Position numbers and translations under genes: made by a program | The notes under the pieces: generated by a model | What the model saw: the letters and a program-made list of their open reading frames with translations, nothing else | Database searches by the model: none | What the model was told of the DNA's origin: nothing | In this document: positions 15,742-25,054 of the stretch, in pieces | How positions within the stretch are numbered: the first letter of the stretch is position 1 | Layout of the letters: every line of letters begins with the position of its first letter | NCBI RefSeq assembly: GCF_003627795.1 | Contig: NZ_CP032684.1 | Span: 3,139,001-3,203,000 of the forward strand | Direction of reading: 5' to 3' | Length of the DNA stretch: 64,000 nt | DNA from: Rhizobium sp. CCGE531 | GTDB taxonomy: Bacteria > Pseudomonadota > Alphaproteobacteria > Rhizobiales > Rhizobiaceae

Positions 15742-16542
15742 TTACTTCGTCGGGATCGGACGCTTGATCACTTCGGCGAGCGCCTTCTGGATGTGCTCGT
15801 TGCCGCAGATGATCGAACTTGTGCCGAGCATGTCGTTGCCGCCATGGAAATCCGAGACGAAACCGCCGGCTTCACGGATCAGCAGAATGCCGGCCGCGAC
15901 ATCCCAGGGGGACAGGCCGGTTTCCCAGAAACCGTCGAAACGGCCGGCCGCGACATAGGCGAGATCGAGCGATGCGGAGCCGAGGCGGCGCACACCGGCG
16001 ACTTCGCCCATGACGTGGCGCAGCTCGACGAGGAATTTGCCGTGATTGCCGCGGCCGAGATGCGGGACACCACAGCCGATGACGCTGTCCGACAGTACGC
16101 GGCGCGAAGCGACGCGCAGGCGGCGATCGTTGAGGAATGCGCCGCCGCCGCGTTCGGTCGTATAGAGTTCGTCGGTCGCCGGATTGAAGATGACGCCGGC
16201 AACGATCTCGTCATTGCGCTCAAGCGCGATCGAAACGGCGAACATCGGAATACCGTGCAGGAAGTTGGTGGTGCCGTCGAGCGGATCGACGATCCAGCGA
16301 TGCGCGCCGTCGGTTCCCTTGATCTCCTCGTCTTCTTCGCCGAGGAAACCGTAGGTCGGGCGGGCCTTCAGGAGTTCGTCACGAATGATCTTCTGTGCCT
16401 TGAGGTCGGCCTGGCTGACGAAATCGCCCGGCCCCTTCACCGAAACCTGCAGGTTCTGCACTTCGCCGAAATCGCGGCTGAGCGACTTGCCTGCCTTGAG
16501 GGCAGCCTGAACCATGACATTGAGAAGAGCAGAACGGGCCAT
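15742..16542 (-). CDS. Inositol monophosphatase family protein
   Basis: A 266-residue phosphatase of the IMPase/SuhB superfamily. The metal-binding motifs are all visible: GEED near residue 69, DPLDGTTNF near 86 and WDVAAGILLIREAG near 215. These enzymes use magnesium to hydrolyse inositol phosphate or related sugar phosphates. The start at 16542 fits the family (MARSALLNVMVQAA). It lies between the MotA-like and Sel1 genes on the same strand. SuhB-type, CysQ-type and true IMPases cannot be separated with certainty here; SuhB/IMPase is closest. Confidence 0.92.
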   Translation of the reverse strand: MARSALLNVMVQAALKAGKSLSRDFGEVQNLQVSVKGPGDFVSQADLKAQKIIRDELLKARPTYGFLGEEDEEIKGTDGAHRWIVDPLDGTTNFLHGIPMFAVSIALERNDEIVAGVIFNPATDELYTTERGGGAFLNDRRLRVASRRVLSDSVIGCGVPHLGRGNHGKFLVELRHVMGEVAGVRRLGSASLDLAYVAAGRFDGFWETGLSPWDVAAGILLIREAGGFVSDFHGGNDMLGTSSIICGNEHIQKALAEVIKRPIPTK

Positions 16543-16733
16543 CGGGTTTCCTTGGATAATGCAGAAAGCGCTGACCGGGCCCGAAAGCAGGCCCCGACGG
16601 AGCGGGAGCGTCAGCGGAAATAAAGATTGGCGGCCTCAAGACCATAAAATCGGGGGAATTTCAAGTGGTGAGGCTATGCCACGCGCAAACTGACGTCATA
16701 TCGGGCCCGTTACGGCTGGTTTCGGCCTCGCTG

Positions 16734-17954
16734 CTACCGCGCGCGACGATACTTGTTCGCAGCGTCGATGGCCGCCTTCTGCTGATAGTCCTCGATGCCC
16801 TGATAGAAATCCTCGAGCTCTGCATCCTTCAGACCGGCGCGGCGGGAAACGACATACCAGGTGGCCGCAGCCACCGGATCCTGCTTCGTGCCGATGGCGT
16901 TGATATAAAGGTGCGCCAGCTTGTTCTGGGCGACGACATTGCCGCGAAAGGCGGCGACCCGCATCCAGTTGAAGCCGTTTTCCAGATCCTTGCCGCCGCC
17001 GATGCCGTTGATGAGCCACAGGCCCATGTCGAGCTGCGCGGTGTCGAAACCGGAATTGGCGGCGCGCGACAGCCACTCCCGCGCGCGGGCCTTCTTCTCC
17101 GGCGGCAGGTCGGGAAGATTGAGATAGAGCTGCGAGACGGCATATTGCGCGTCGGCGATGCCCTGCTGGGCGGATTTCTCATAATAGGGAAGCGCCATTT
17201 GCAGGCCCTTCGCGCCGGGATTTTCGGCCGTCAGCATCTGTGCCACGTTGAATTCGGCCGAAGGCTGCCCGGCTTCGGCAGCCTTCCTCATCCATTCATC
17301 CGCCTTCTTCTGATCGCGGGGCACGTCGCGACCTTCCATCAGGATCAAGGCGTATTTGAACATCGAGGTCGCATCGCCGCCATCGGCGGCCTTGCTGTAC
17401 CAGAAAGCGGCATCCTTGGTGTCGCGCTTGACGCCCAATCCCTGCGACATCAGCTCGGCAATGAGGGTCTGCGCGGCCGGGTCGCCGAGCTGCGCCCGCG
17501 GCAGCGCCCTCTGAAAGGCGGTCAGATAATAGCCGCGCTGGAAAGCGCCATAGGCGTCATCGACCTTGCCCTTGAAGGGTTTTTCCGGCGGCAGAGCGGG
17601 CAGATTGGCGCCCATGCGCTCGAAGACGCCGACGCCTTCGGAGGGCTTGACGTCGCCGTCGGCCTTCGGCTCGGCACCCGGCTGGATCTTCTCGGTCTTG
17701 AAGGTACCGGCATCGGTACCCAGCGGCCGCGTCACGATGCTTTCGTTGGCCGCCGGCGCATCCGGCACGGTGGATGCGTCGTCGGACTGCGCCTTGTCGT
17801 CGGGCCTCGCCCCCTTGTCGGCCGGTACCGCGACGCCCGGCAGCGACGTGGCGCCATTATCCGATTGCGCTGCAGCCAGCAGTGGAAATATCGCCAAGCC
17901 GGCCGTGAGCGCGACAAGAAAAGGTTTATGGCGGAATCGAGGCTTTGACGACAT
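16734..17954 (-). CDS. Secreted Sel1-like repeat protein
   Basis: A 406-residue protein with a signal peptide (basic start, FLVALTAGLAIFPLLAAAQ, cleavage near 30). A Pro/Asp-rich linker follows to about 130, then a helical solenoid of Sel1-type repeats (GDPAAQTLIAELMSQGLGVK; DPVAAATWYVVSRRAGL). In Rhizobiaceae the ExoR and PodJ families carry such repeats, but length and linker do not match ExoR closely. It is probably periplasmic and mediates protein contacts. It sits 9 bp after the ThiE-like stop, so the two are cotranscribed. Confidence 0.88.
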   Translation of the reverse strand: MSSKPRFRHKPFLVALTAGLAIFPLLAAAQSDNGATSLPGVAVPADKGARPDDKAQSDDASTVPDAPAANESIVTRPLGTDAGTFKTEKIQPGAEPKADGDVKPSEGVGVFERMGANLPALPPEKPFKGKVDDAYGAFQRGYYLTAFQRALPRAQLGDPAAQTLIAELMSQGLGVKRDTKDAAFWYSKAADGGDATSMFKYALILMEGRDVPRDQKKADEWMRKAAEAGQPSAEFNVAQMLTAENPGAKGLQMALPYYEKSAQQGIADAQYAVSQLYLNLPDLPPEKKARAREWLSRAANSGFDTAQLDMGLWLINGIGGGKDLENGFNWMRVAAFRGNVVAQNKLAHLYINAIGTKQDPVAAATWYVVSRRAGLKDAELEDFYQGIEDYQQKAAIDAANKYRRAR

Positions 17955-17963
17955 GAAACGCTA

Positions 17964-18614
17964 TCAATCCTCAAACCGTGGCGCTTTTTCGTCCAGAAGC
18001 GCATTCACTTGCGCAACGATGGACGGAGCCGCCGCAGGATCGGCAAAAACCGCTGTACGCAACGCGACGAACTCGGCACCCGTCAAGGCCACTTCGAGTG
18101 CCGATTGCGGATCGGTGCCACCCATGACGATACAAGGGATTTCCACCATCGAGGCCCACCATTCGCCGAGTGCCAGATTCTTCGGATGCGCCTCCGGCTT
18201 GATGTCGCCGTCCAGCTTGCCGAAAAAGATATAATCCGGTCGCAACTCGCCGACCTCCAGCGCGCCGTGCCTGTCGGCAGCGCTTCCGCCGACGATCAGC
18301 TTCGGCACGAATTTTTCGACGGCATCGGCAAGTTCCGTGCGATTGCCGGCAATATGCAGCCCGTCGGCCTTGACCCTGCCCGCCACGCGGCTGTCGCCGG
18401 CAATTAATGCCGCAGCCCCCGCCGCCTGCACCGCTGGCACCAGTTTTTCCGCATGTTTCTGGAAAGCGCCGTCATCCAGCCCGTATTGGGGAATGATCAC
18501 CGAGGCGACGTCTCCGCCCCTAAGCGCGTCGGCCACGACCTTCGCCTGCAGCTCGATATCGGCAATATCGGGAACGATGAGAACGAGGCGGCAACGATCT
18601 TCGGGCACGGTCAT
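17964..18614 (-). CDS. thiE: Thiamine-phosphate synthase family protein
   Basis: A 216-residue TIM-barrel protein of the ThiE/TenI family. ThiE joins HMP-pyrophosphate and thiazole phosphate. The C-terminal phosphate-binding part is visible (MGGTDPQSALEVALTGAEF, then VALRTAVF), as is GLHIAGN in the middle. Compared with E. coli ThiE several catalytic loops differ, so it may be a divergent paralogue. The start at 18614 (MTVPEDR) has GGAAGC upstream; in-frame ATGs at 18626 and 18641 are alternatives. It is upstream of the Sel1 gene in one transcript. No other thi genes or TPP riboswitch were seen nearby. Confidence 0.72.
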   Translation of the reverse strand: MTVPEDRCRLVLIVPDIADIELQAKVVADALRGGDVASVIIPQYGLDDGAFQKHAEKLVPAVQAAGAAALIAGDSRVAGRVKADGLHIAGNRTELADAVEKFVPKLIVGGSAADRHGALEVGELRPDYIFFGKLDGDIKPEAHPKNLALGEWWASMVEIPCIVMGGTDPQSALEVALTGAEFVALRTAVFADPAAAPSIVAQVNALLDEKAPRFED

Positions 18615-18837
18615 GCGAGCTTCCATGGTTTTGGCTTCCATCGTCAGCGATGGCTCACCGGTTCGACAATCGTGAGTAAATCCGTTAGCTCTGTCTGACA
18701 AGGGGCAGCGTCCGAAACCGCCGGCCCGCGGGAAGATGAAGTGCTCGCCAAGTTCAAGCAATCGGCTAGGTCGCACAATATATCATGCAGCGCACAATTA
18801 ACTTGCCGCCCTTTGGTGTTTGACGTAGCTTTCCGCC

Positions 18838-19098
18838 ATGTCGACCATGGACCCTTTCGCAGCCATCGCGGATCCGAACCGGCGCTACCTGCTGGAGGAA
18901 TTGCGCCGCGCACCCAAAACGGTCAACGAACTGGCGCAGGGCCTGCCGATCAGCCGCCCGGCGGTCTCGCAGCATCTCAAGGCGCTGCTCGACAGCAATC
19001 TCGTTTCCGTCACCAATGAAGGCACGAAACGCATATACGCGGTCAACAGCCGCGGTTTCGACAAGCTGAATTTATGGCTGGATCAGTTCTGGTCCTGA
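18838..19098 (+). CDS. ArsR-family winged-helix regulator
   Basis: An 86-residue ArsR/SmtB-type regulator: FAAIADPNRRYLLEELRRAP at the N-terminus, the recognition helix PISRPAVSQHLKALLDSNLV and a wing ending in KRIYAVN. It lacks the CxC metal site, so it belongs to the non-metal group that often pairs with SRPBCC proteins. No partner gene is adjacent. It is divergent from the ThiE-like gene. Confidence 0.88.
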   Translation: MSTMDPFAAIADPNRRYLLEELRRAPKTVNELAQGLPISRPAVSQHLKALLDSNLVSVTNEGTKRIYAVNSRGFDKLNLWLDQFWS

Positions 19099-19129
19099 AA
19101 ACGCTTCGCTTTCGCTGCTTCAGGAAAAT

Positions 19130-19175
19130 TGCGCCAACTTCTACCCCTAACGCTATGATGTTGGCGCATCCGTTT
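19130..19175 (+). terminator. Possible terminator after the ArsR gene
   Basis: TGCGCCAAC (19130-19138) and GTTGGCGCA (19160-19168) are perfect complements separated by a 21-nt loop and followed by TCCGTTTTT. The large loop makes this a weaker terminator than others here. Confidence 0.4.
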
Positions 19176-19270
19176 TTGACGGGAATGCTCATCGACCCTG
19201 GCTGGAAAATTTTTGATCCGCCTCTCTTGCCCCCAAGATCAATGGCTTCTTGACCTTTAAAAACGTTATG

Positions 19271-19444
19271 TCAGTGAACCGGCGAACGCAGACGTTGGAT
19301 TTCGTCCTTGACGCGCAGTTTTCTGCGTTTGATGTCGGCTATTTCCGTATCATTCATAGAGGGAGATGACAGTGCCAGATGTAGCTCCTCCTCGAGAGCA
19401 ACATGTTTCTTTTCGAGCGATTCAAGATGAGCTTGAACAGTCAT
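19271..19444 (-). CDS. DUF465 (YdcH-like) small protein
   Basis: A 57-residue frame from ATG 19442-19444 to TGA 19271-19273. The translation begins MTVQAHLESLEKKHVALEEE, then SMNDTEIADIKRRKLRVKDE and IQRL. This is the DUF465/YdcH pattern: a short helical hairpin with a Lys/Arg-rich second helix. It is divergent from a second DUF465 gene at 19676. The family is common in Alphaproteobacteria and has no settled function. It is easily missed because of its size. Confidence 0.85.
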   Translation of the reverse strand: MTVQAHLESLEKKHVALEEELHLALSSPSMNDTEIADIKRRKLRVKDEIQRLRSPVH

Positions 19445-19675
19445 ATGACCCTTCCTTCCTCTTTAAGAGCCCTGACCATCCATTCGCCAAGACTCTGGGT
19501 GTCAACCCTCCCACTGTGCCATAATATCGAGCCTTTGTCGAAGGCGAAAACGTGGCCTATAAGCGGCAAATTCGTGATGAAGGATAACTTCCCGTTATCG
19601 CCATTTGGTGATAGGAGCTTGCGGGATTCAGGAGACGGAACGAACGCGATTCCGCTATATGCTGGGGAAATGAAC

Positions 19676-19879
19676 ATGGCCGATCAGGAACAGGCGGAAA
19701 TCAGGCTGGTCGTGGCGCGGCTGCGCCAGGAACACGAGGATTATGATACCGCAATCAATGCCATGATCCAGACGGGCTGCGATGCCCTTCGAATCCAGCG
19801 CATGAAGAAGAAGAAGCTCGTCATCAAGGACAAGCTGACCAAGCTGGAAGACCAGATCATTCCCGACATCATAGCCTGA
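19676..19879 (+). CDS. DUF465 (YdcH-like) small protein
   Basis: A 67-residue protein: [20 protein letters not shown], then [20 protein letters not shown] and [12 protein letters not shown]. This is the canonical rhizobial DUF465 sequence usually found just upstream of purE. The ATG at 19676 is preferred, with GGGGA 8 nt upstream; an ATG at 19670 is also possible. It lies 16 bp before purE and is likely cotranscribed with purEK. Together with the divergent gene at 19271 it forms a pair of paralogues. Confidence 0.9.
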   Translation: MADQEQAEIRLVVARLRQEHEDYDTAINAMIQTGCDALRIQRMKKKKLVIKDKLTKLEDQIIPDIIA

Positions 19880-19895
19880 GGAGGACAACGGAACG

Positions 19896-20389
<494 letters not shown>

Positions 20390-20393
<4 letters not shown>

Positions 20394-21448
20394 GCGCGAA
20401 GACAATCGGCATCATCGGCGGTGGCCAGCTCGGCCGCATGCTGGCCATGGCGGCTGCGCGCCTGAGTTTTCGCACCGTCATCCTCGAGCCGCAGACGGAT
20501 TGTCCCGCAGCCCAGGTCGCCAGCGAGCAGATTGCCGCCGCCTACGACGATGCGGCCGCTCTCGCCGAGCTGGCGAAGCGCTGCGATGTCGTGACCTACG
20601 AGTTCGAGAACGTCCCGGTTTCCGCCGCCGAGGAACTTGCCTCGCAGATAACCGTCTATCCGCCCCCCAAGGCGCTGGAGATGGCGCAGGACCGGGTGAC
20701 CGAGAAGCAGTTCATCAATGATTGCGGCATTCCGACAGCCCGCTTCCATGCCGTCGACAGCCAGGCCGATCTTGAAAAGGCGCTGGCCGATTTCGGCGGG
20801 CAAGGCGTGCTGAAAACCCGCCGCCTCGGTTATGACGGCAAAGGGCAACGCGTCTATCGCTCTACCGCCGACAGCGCCGAGGGCGGCTATGCTGCGCTCG
20901 GCAACGTGCCGCTCATTCTCGAAAGCTTCGTATCCTTCGAGCGCGAGATTTCCATCATCGCCGCGCGCGGGATCGACGGAGAGGTCGCCTGTTACGATCC
21001 GGCCGAAAATATCCATCGCAACGGCATTCTACACACGTCCACCCTACCCGCAGCCATTTCGGACCATACTGCCAAAGCTGCCCGGGAAGCCGCAGAGAAG
21101 ATCCTGACGGCTCTCGGCTATGTCGGCGTCATCGGCATCGAGTTCTTTGCACTGGCCGACGGCAGCCTGATCGCCAATGAAATGGCGCCGCGCGTACACA
21201 ATTCCGGCCACTGGACGGAAGCCGCCTGCGTCATCTCGCAATTCGAACAGCATATCCGCGCCGTCGCCGGCCTGCCCCTTGGAAAGCCTGAGCGTCATTC
21301 GGACTGTGTCATGACGAATCTGATCGGCGACGACATCGACGCCCTGCCGGAATGGCTGCGCCTTGACGACACGCTGGTGCATCTTTATGGCAAGACCGAA
21401 GCGCGGCCGGGCCGCAAGATGGGGCATGTTACACAGCTTCTCCGCTAA
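20390..21448 (+). CDS. purK: N5-carboxyaminoimidazole ribonucleotide synthase
   Basis: A 352-residue ATP-grasp enzyme. It has the N-terminal [16 protein letters not shown] motif, TYEFENVP, the ATP-grasp core ([15 protein letters not shown]) and the catalytic [13 protein letters not shown] segment. It carboxylates AIR with bicarbonate and ATP to N5-CAIR for PurE. The start at 20390 overlaps the purE stop by 4 nt. A terminator follows at 21521. Confidence 0.97.
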
Positions 21449-21520
21449 GAGCGGCGGGAAAAAGCCCCTGACATGGTTGACAGGGCACGGGCGACAGGGT
21501 ATTTGCTCCCCACCCTAAAG

Positions 21521-21544
21521 AGCGCGCCCTGAGCGCGCTTTTGA
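21521..21544 (+). terminator. Intrinsic terminator after purK
   Basis: AGCGCGC (21521-21527), loop CCTGA, GCGCGCT (21533-21539), followed by TTTTGATT. Confidence 0.85.
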
Positions 21545-21601
21545 TTGTTAAAAGACACGGGCGAATGTGACATTCCCCCTCAGAGATCGCGGATCAGAAA
21601 A

Positions 21602-21727
21602 ATGAAGATCAAGAATTCGCTCAAGTCGCTCAAGGCGCGTCACCGTGACAACCGTCTGGTCCGCCGCAAGGGCCGCATCTACATCATCAACAAGCTGAAC
21701 CCGCGCTACAAGGCTCGTCAGGGCTGA
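21602..21727 (+). CDS. rpmJ: 50S ribosomal protein L36
   Basis: A 41-residue L36 of the zinc-free type: [20 protein letters not shown] at the N-terminus, with [20 protein letters not shown] after it. It lacks the CxxC-x-C-x-H zinc ligands of the 37-residue form. The ATG at 21602 is the family start. It is monocistronic, between the purK terminator and the TPR gene. Highly basic, as expected for an rRNA-binding protein. Confidence 0.97.
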   Translation: MKIKNSLKSLKARHRDNRLVRRKGRIYIINKLNPRYKARQG

Positions 21728-21819
21728 TATAGCGCGCGGCTCGGATCCTATGGATTCGACGCTCAGTTTTAGTTGATCGCATCAAATTTGGTTTTGATCT
21801 TCGACATTGGCGGGCTACT

Positions 21820-22449
21820 ATGCCCGCCATGCGCGTTTTTGCTTTGTCATATCTAGCCCTGCCGATTCTTATTGCTCTCACGGCCTCCGCCGCCCATCCG
21901 GCCTTGGCGGATGAACCGGGCATAATGGAGAAGAAGAATCCCGGTGATTCCTCCGGCAGCCTGTCGCCGAAGCAGCAGCTCGACAATCTCTTCACGGCGC
22001 TGAAGCGCCAACGCGATCCCGATCAGGCAAGCCTGATCGCGGATCAGATCAACACCGAGCTCAGCAATTCCGGCAGCGCCACGATCAATCTCCTGATGCA
22101 ATGGGCCGACAAGGCCATCCGGGACAAGCGCAATGCCGCCGCCATGGACTATCTCGATCAGGTGATTTCGCTGAAGCCCGACTATGTCGAGGGCTGGAAT
22201 CGCCGTGCGACGCTCAACTTCGCCATCGGCGACTATCGCAAGTCGATGGAAGATATCAATCAGGTCCTCCGGATAGAGCCGCGCCATTTCGGCGCGCTGG
22301 CCGGCATGGCGGCAATCCTGACCGAAGGCGGCAATGACGCGCTCGCCCTCAGGGCTTGGGAGCGCTTCCTGGAAGTGTATCCGGCGAATCGGTCGGCTCA
22401 GGAAGAAGCCGGCAAGCTCGCGGAAAAGGTTGCCGGCAGCCGCACCTGA
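21820..22449 (+). CDS. Exported TPR-repeat protein
   Basis: A 209-residue protein with a signal peptide (FALSYLALPILIALTASAAHPALA, cleavage near residue 31). A short acidic linker follows, then TPR-like helices from about 70 (AAMDYLDQVISLKPDYVEGW; NRRATLNFAIGDYRKSMEDI). It is probably a periplasmic scaffold. Met at codon 4 (21829) is an alternative start. No enzyme domain is present. Confidence 0.85.
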   Translation: MPAMRVFALSYLALPILIALTASAAHPALADEPGIMEKKNPGDSSGSLSPKQQLDNLFTALKRQRDPDQASLIADQINTELSNSGSATINLLMQWADKAIRDKRNAAAMDYLDQVISLKPDYVEGWNRRATLNFAIGDYRKSMEDINQVLRIEPRHFGALAGMAAILTEGGNDALALRAWERFLEVYPANRSAQEEAGKLAEKVAGSRT

Positions 22450-22576
22450 GATCATGGCCGCGAACGCTCTTTCCTTCGTTGAATCAAATGCCCCTTCGTT
22501 GAAATCGCGTTGGAAGGGATGAAAAGCCGCGAGAATGCGCTAGATTAGTGGCATACGATATTTGATCCGTGCTGCA

Positions 22577-23626
22577 ATGTTTGATTCTCTTCTCGCCGCC
22601 ATTGTCATGCTTCTTGCCGTTGCCGCGGGCTTCTCCGCCTACAAGACGCGCGCCATAGAGCAGACCTATCCCAATATCGGCGAGCTCACTGACATCGGCG
22701 GCTACCGCCTGAACGCCGTGCATCTGCCACGACCGATAACGGCGGACCTGCCGGCTCTGGTCTTCATCCACGGCGCCAGCGGTAATCTGCGCGATCAGTT
22801 CGAGGCCTTTGCGGCACCCTTAAGCGGCCGCGCGGAAATGCTGTTCGTCGATCGTCCCGGTCATGGCTATTCCGAGCGCGGGACAGCCGAAAACGCCCTT
22901 CCCTCCGGCCAGGCCGATACCATCGCCAAGCTGATGGAGAGGCGCGGCATCAAGAGTGCCGTCATCATCGGTCATTCCTTCGGCGGTGCCATCGCCGCCG
23001 CCTTCGGCATGCGCCATCCCGAAAAGACCGAAGGGCTGCTCTTCCTCGCTCCGGCGACACATCCCTGGCCCGGCGGCGTCGACTGGTACTATACGCTCGC
23101 CGCCATGCCGGTCTTCGGCTGGCTCTTCACCCAGCTCTTCGTCATTCCGATCGGCCTGCGCCGGGTCGATACCGGCACGCTCAGCATCTTCCATCCGAAC
23201 ACGCGGCCGATAGACTATATCATGAAGACAGCGCCGGAACTCGTGCTGCGGCCACAGACCTTCCGCAACAATGCAATCGACGTGGTCAATCTCTTTGCCT
23301 ATGTCTCCGCCCATGCGCCGCGTTACAGCGAGATCAAGGCGCCCACCGTCATCATCACCGGCGACAGCGACGATATCGTGCTGGAGGAATTGCATTCACG
23401 CGGGCTTGCGCGGGATATCGCCGGTGCCGAACTCATCACCATCCGCAATCTCGGCCACAAGCCCGATTATGTGACGACGGATGTTGCGATCGCAGCCATC
23501 GAACGTCTGGCGGGCCAGCCGCGTGACCTGGAGATACTGGCAGCCGAGGCCGAAATCCGGATAGCCAGCTTGCCGAAGGAGCCTTCCGAATCCAGCGCCG
23601 TCTCTCAGGCCGTAACGACATCATAG
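22577..23626 (+). CDS. Alpha/beta-fold hydrolase, membrane-anchored
   Basis: A 349-residue alpha/beta hydrolase. A hydrophobic N-terminus (about 4-22) may be an anchor or uncleaved signal. The oxyanion-type FIHGASGN is at 63-70, the nucleophile elbow GHSFGG at 132-137 (Ser134), a candidate acid Asp in TGDSDDIV near 265 and the catalytic His in NLGHKPDY. The start at 22577 is the first ATG; a TTG at 22562 is unlikely. Its 3' end overlaps the convergent LysR gene by 22 nt. Substrate unknown. Confidence 0.9.
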   Translation: MFDSLLAAIVMLLAVAAGFSAYKTRAIEQTYPNIGELTDIGGYRLNAVHLPRPITADLPALVFIHGASGNLRDQFEAFAAPLSGRAEMLFVDRPGHGYSERGTAENALPSGQADTIAKLMERRGIKSAVIIGHSFGGAIAAAFGMRHPEKTEGLLFLAPATHPWPGGVDWYYTLAAMPVFGWLFTQLFVIPIGLRRVDTGTLSIFHPNTRPIDYIMKTAPELVLRPQTFRNNAIDVVNLFAYVSAHAPRYSEIKAPTVIITGDSDDIVLEELHSRGLARDIAGAELITIRNLGHKPDYVTTDVAIAAIERLAGQPRDLEILAAEAEIRIASLPKEPSESSAVSQAVTTS

Positions 23627-24546
23627 TCTGGCGCATCCTCGAATATCCGGCTCTGCGGCACGGTGTCGACCGTCTGCCGTACGGCCTGCAGCATGATCGA
23701 TGCCAGCCGTTCCGTTGCCGGGCTCGCCTCGGCCTCGGCACGATGCAATACGAGATCGAGCTTCGGCAGGGCTGGCAAACCGGCTTCCCTCGGCGTCAGT
23801 TGCCGTACCTTACTTGGCAAGCCGAGCGGGGTGCGCAGCGCCAGGCCGAGGCCCGCCGCCGTTGCTGCCCAAAGGCCTCCGAGGCTCGGGCTGACGAAGG
23901 ATATCCGCCAGCCGATACCGGCGCGATCGAGCGTCTTCGTGGCGATCGTCCGCAGCAGGCAGGGTGCCTCGAGCGAGGCCAGCGGCATGACCTCACCGCT
24001 GTCAGCGTGCCAATGCACCGCACCATTCGCCGGGCCGACCCAGCAGAGGGGTACTTCGGCGATACGATCCGTATGCGCCGTGCGAAAACCGTCACTCCAG
24101 GCAAGCGCCAGATCAAGCTTGCCTGACGTCACCCGCTCGACCAGCTCGGCATTGCGCACGACGCGCGCCTCGATGCGCACCTTTGGATGCGCGCGCGCGA
24201 AACGTCCAAGCACTTCCGGCAACAGGGTTTCCCCAAAATCCTCCTGCAAGCCCAGGCGCACCCAACCTTCCAGTTCGGTGCCATGGAGCGCCGTGGCCGC
24301 CTCGTCGTTCAGGTCCAGCAGCCGTCGCGCATAACCGAGCATCGTCTCGCCGGCCTCCGTCAGCGCCAATCCTCGCCCTACCTTGCGGAAGATCGGCGTA
24401 CCCGCCTGCTCTTCCAGCTTCTTGAGCTGGGCGCTGATCGCAGACGTCGAACGCCCGAGCCGGTCGGCTGCCTTGGCATAACTGCCAAGATCCATGCCGG
24501 TGACGAAGCTGCGCAGCACATCGAGATCGAAGATAATCTTCCGCAT
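23605..24546 (-). CDS. LysR-family transcriptional regulator
   Basis: A 313-residue LysR regulator. The winged helix-turn-helix spans about 5-65 (SYAKAADRLGRSTSAISAQL, KKLEEQAGTPIF) and the effector domain about 90-290. It is divergent from the tautomerase-cupin-DUF4865 operon at 24657, which it probably controls; the 110-bp gap contains an ATTATCTG repeat spaced 20 bp. Its 3' end overlaps the hydrolase stop. Confidence 0.92.
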   Translation of the reverse strand: MRKIIFDLDVLRSFVTGMDLGSYAKAADRLGRSTSAISAQLKKLEEQAGTPIFRKVGRGLALTEAGETMLGYARRLLDLNDEAATALHGTELEGWVRLGLQEDFGETLLPEVLGRFARAHPKVRIEARVVRNAELVERVTSGKLDLALAWSDGFRTAHTDRIAEVPLCWVGPANGAVHWHADSGEVMPLASLEAPCLLRTIATKTLDRAGIGWRISFVSPSLGGLWAATAAGLGLALRTPLGLPSKVRQLTPREAGLPALPKLDLVLHRAEAEASPATERLASIMLQAVRQTVDTVPQSRIFEDAPDYDVVTA

Positions 24547-24583
24547 GGATAACCATCCATATTTTTGGGACTATAAATCCAGA

Positions 24584-24611
24584 ATTATCTGATTTTCAGG
24601 ATGATTATCTG
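24584..24611. promoter_or_regulatory. ATTATCTG direct repeat, candidate LysR site
   Basis: ATTATCTG occurs at 24584-24591 and 24604-24611, exactly 20 bp apart (about two helical turns). The pair lies in the divergent gap between the LysR gene and the tautomerase operon. Binding is inferred from spacing and place. Confidence 0.35.
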
Positions 24612-24656
24612 CTGGCATTCTATGCTCGTCAAGTGACACGGAAACAGGAGCATCCC

Positions 24657-25049
24657 ATGCCATTCACCCGCATCACCCTTCTGCGCGGCAAGTCGCCGGA
24701 ATATCTAAAGGCGCTGTCCGATAATTTTCACCGTGCCATGGTCGAAGCCTTCGACGTGCCGCCGACCGATCGCTTCCAGGCCATTCATCAGTTGGAGCCG
24801 CATGAGCTCGTCTTCGATCGGACCTATTTCGCCGGCACTCCGCGCTCGGATAATTACATCTTCTTTGATGTCACGATCGGCAAGCCGCGCAGCACCGAGG
24901 TCAAGAAGGCCTTCTATCGCCGCGTCGCCGAGCTTCTTGGCGAGGCGCCCGGCATCCGTCCCGAGGACATCATGATCACCATCACGACGGCGACGCGCGA
25001 GGACTGGTCCTTTTCCGATGGCCGCGCGCAGATGATCGAGCAGGTCTGA
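24657..25049 (+). CDS. Tautomerase family protein
   Basis: A 130-residue protein of the 4-oxalocrotonate tautomerase superfamily (long form). After the initiator Met the N-terminus is Pro (MPFTRITLLRGKS), the catalytic base of this family, and the body resembles two fused beta-alpha-beta units. A good ribosome site (CAGGAG) precedes the ATG. It is first in an operon with the cupin and DUF4865 genes, each 5 bp or less apart. The substrate is unknown. Confidence 0.88.
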   Translation: MPFTRITLLRGKSPEYLKALSDNFHRAMVEAFDVPPTDRFQAIHQLEPHELVFDRTYFAGTPRSDNYIFFDVTIGKPRSTEVKKAFYRRVAELLGEAPGIRPEDIMITITTATREDWSFSDGRAQMIEQV

Positions 25050-25054
25050 AAGCG

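Noticed and set aside
16734..17954. ExoR (exopolysaccharide regulator)
   Set aside because: Sel1 repeats and signal peptide agree, but the long Pro/Asp-rich linker and the length (406 versus about 268) do not.
17964..18614. TPP riboswitch upstream of the ThiE-like gene
   Set aside because: No CTGAGA/ACCTGA-type thi-box elements are visible upstream, and no other thi genes are adjacent.
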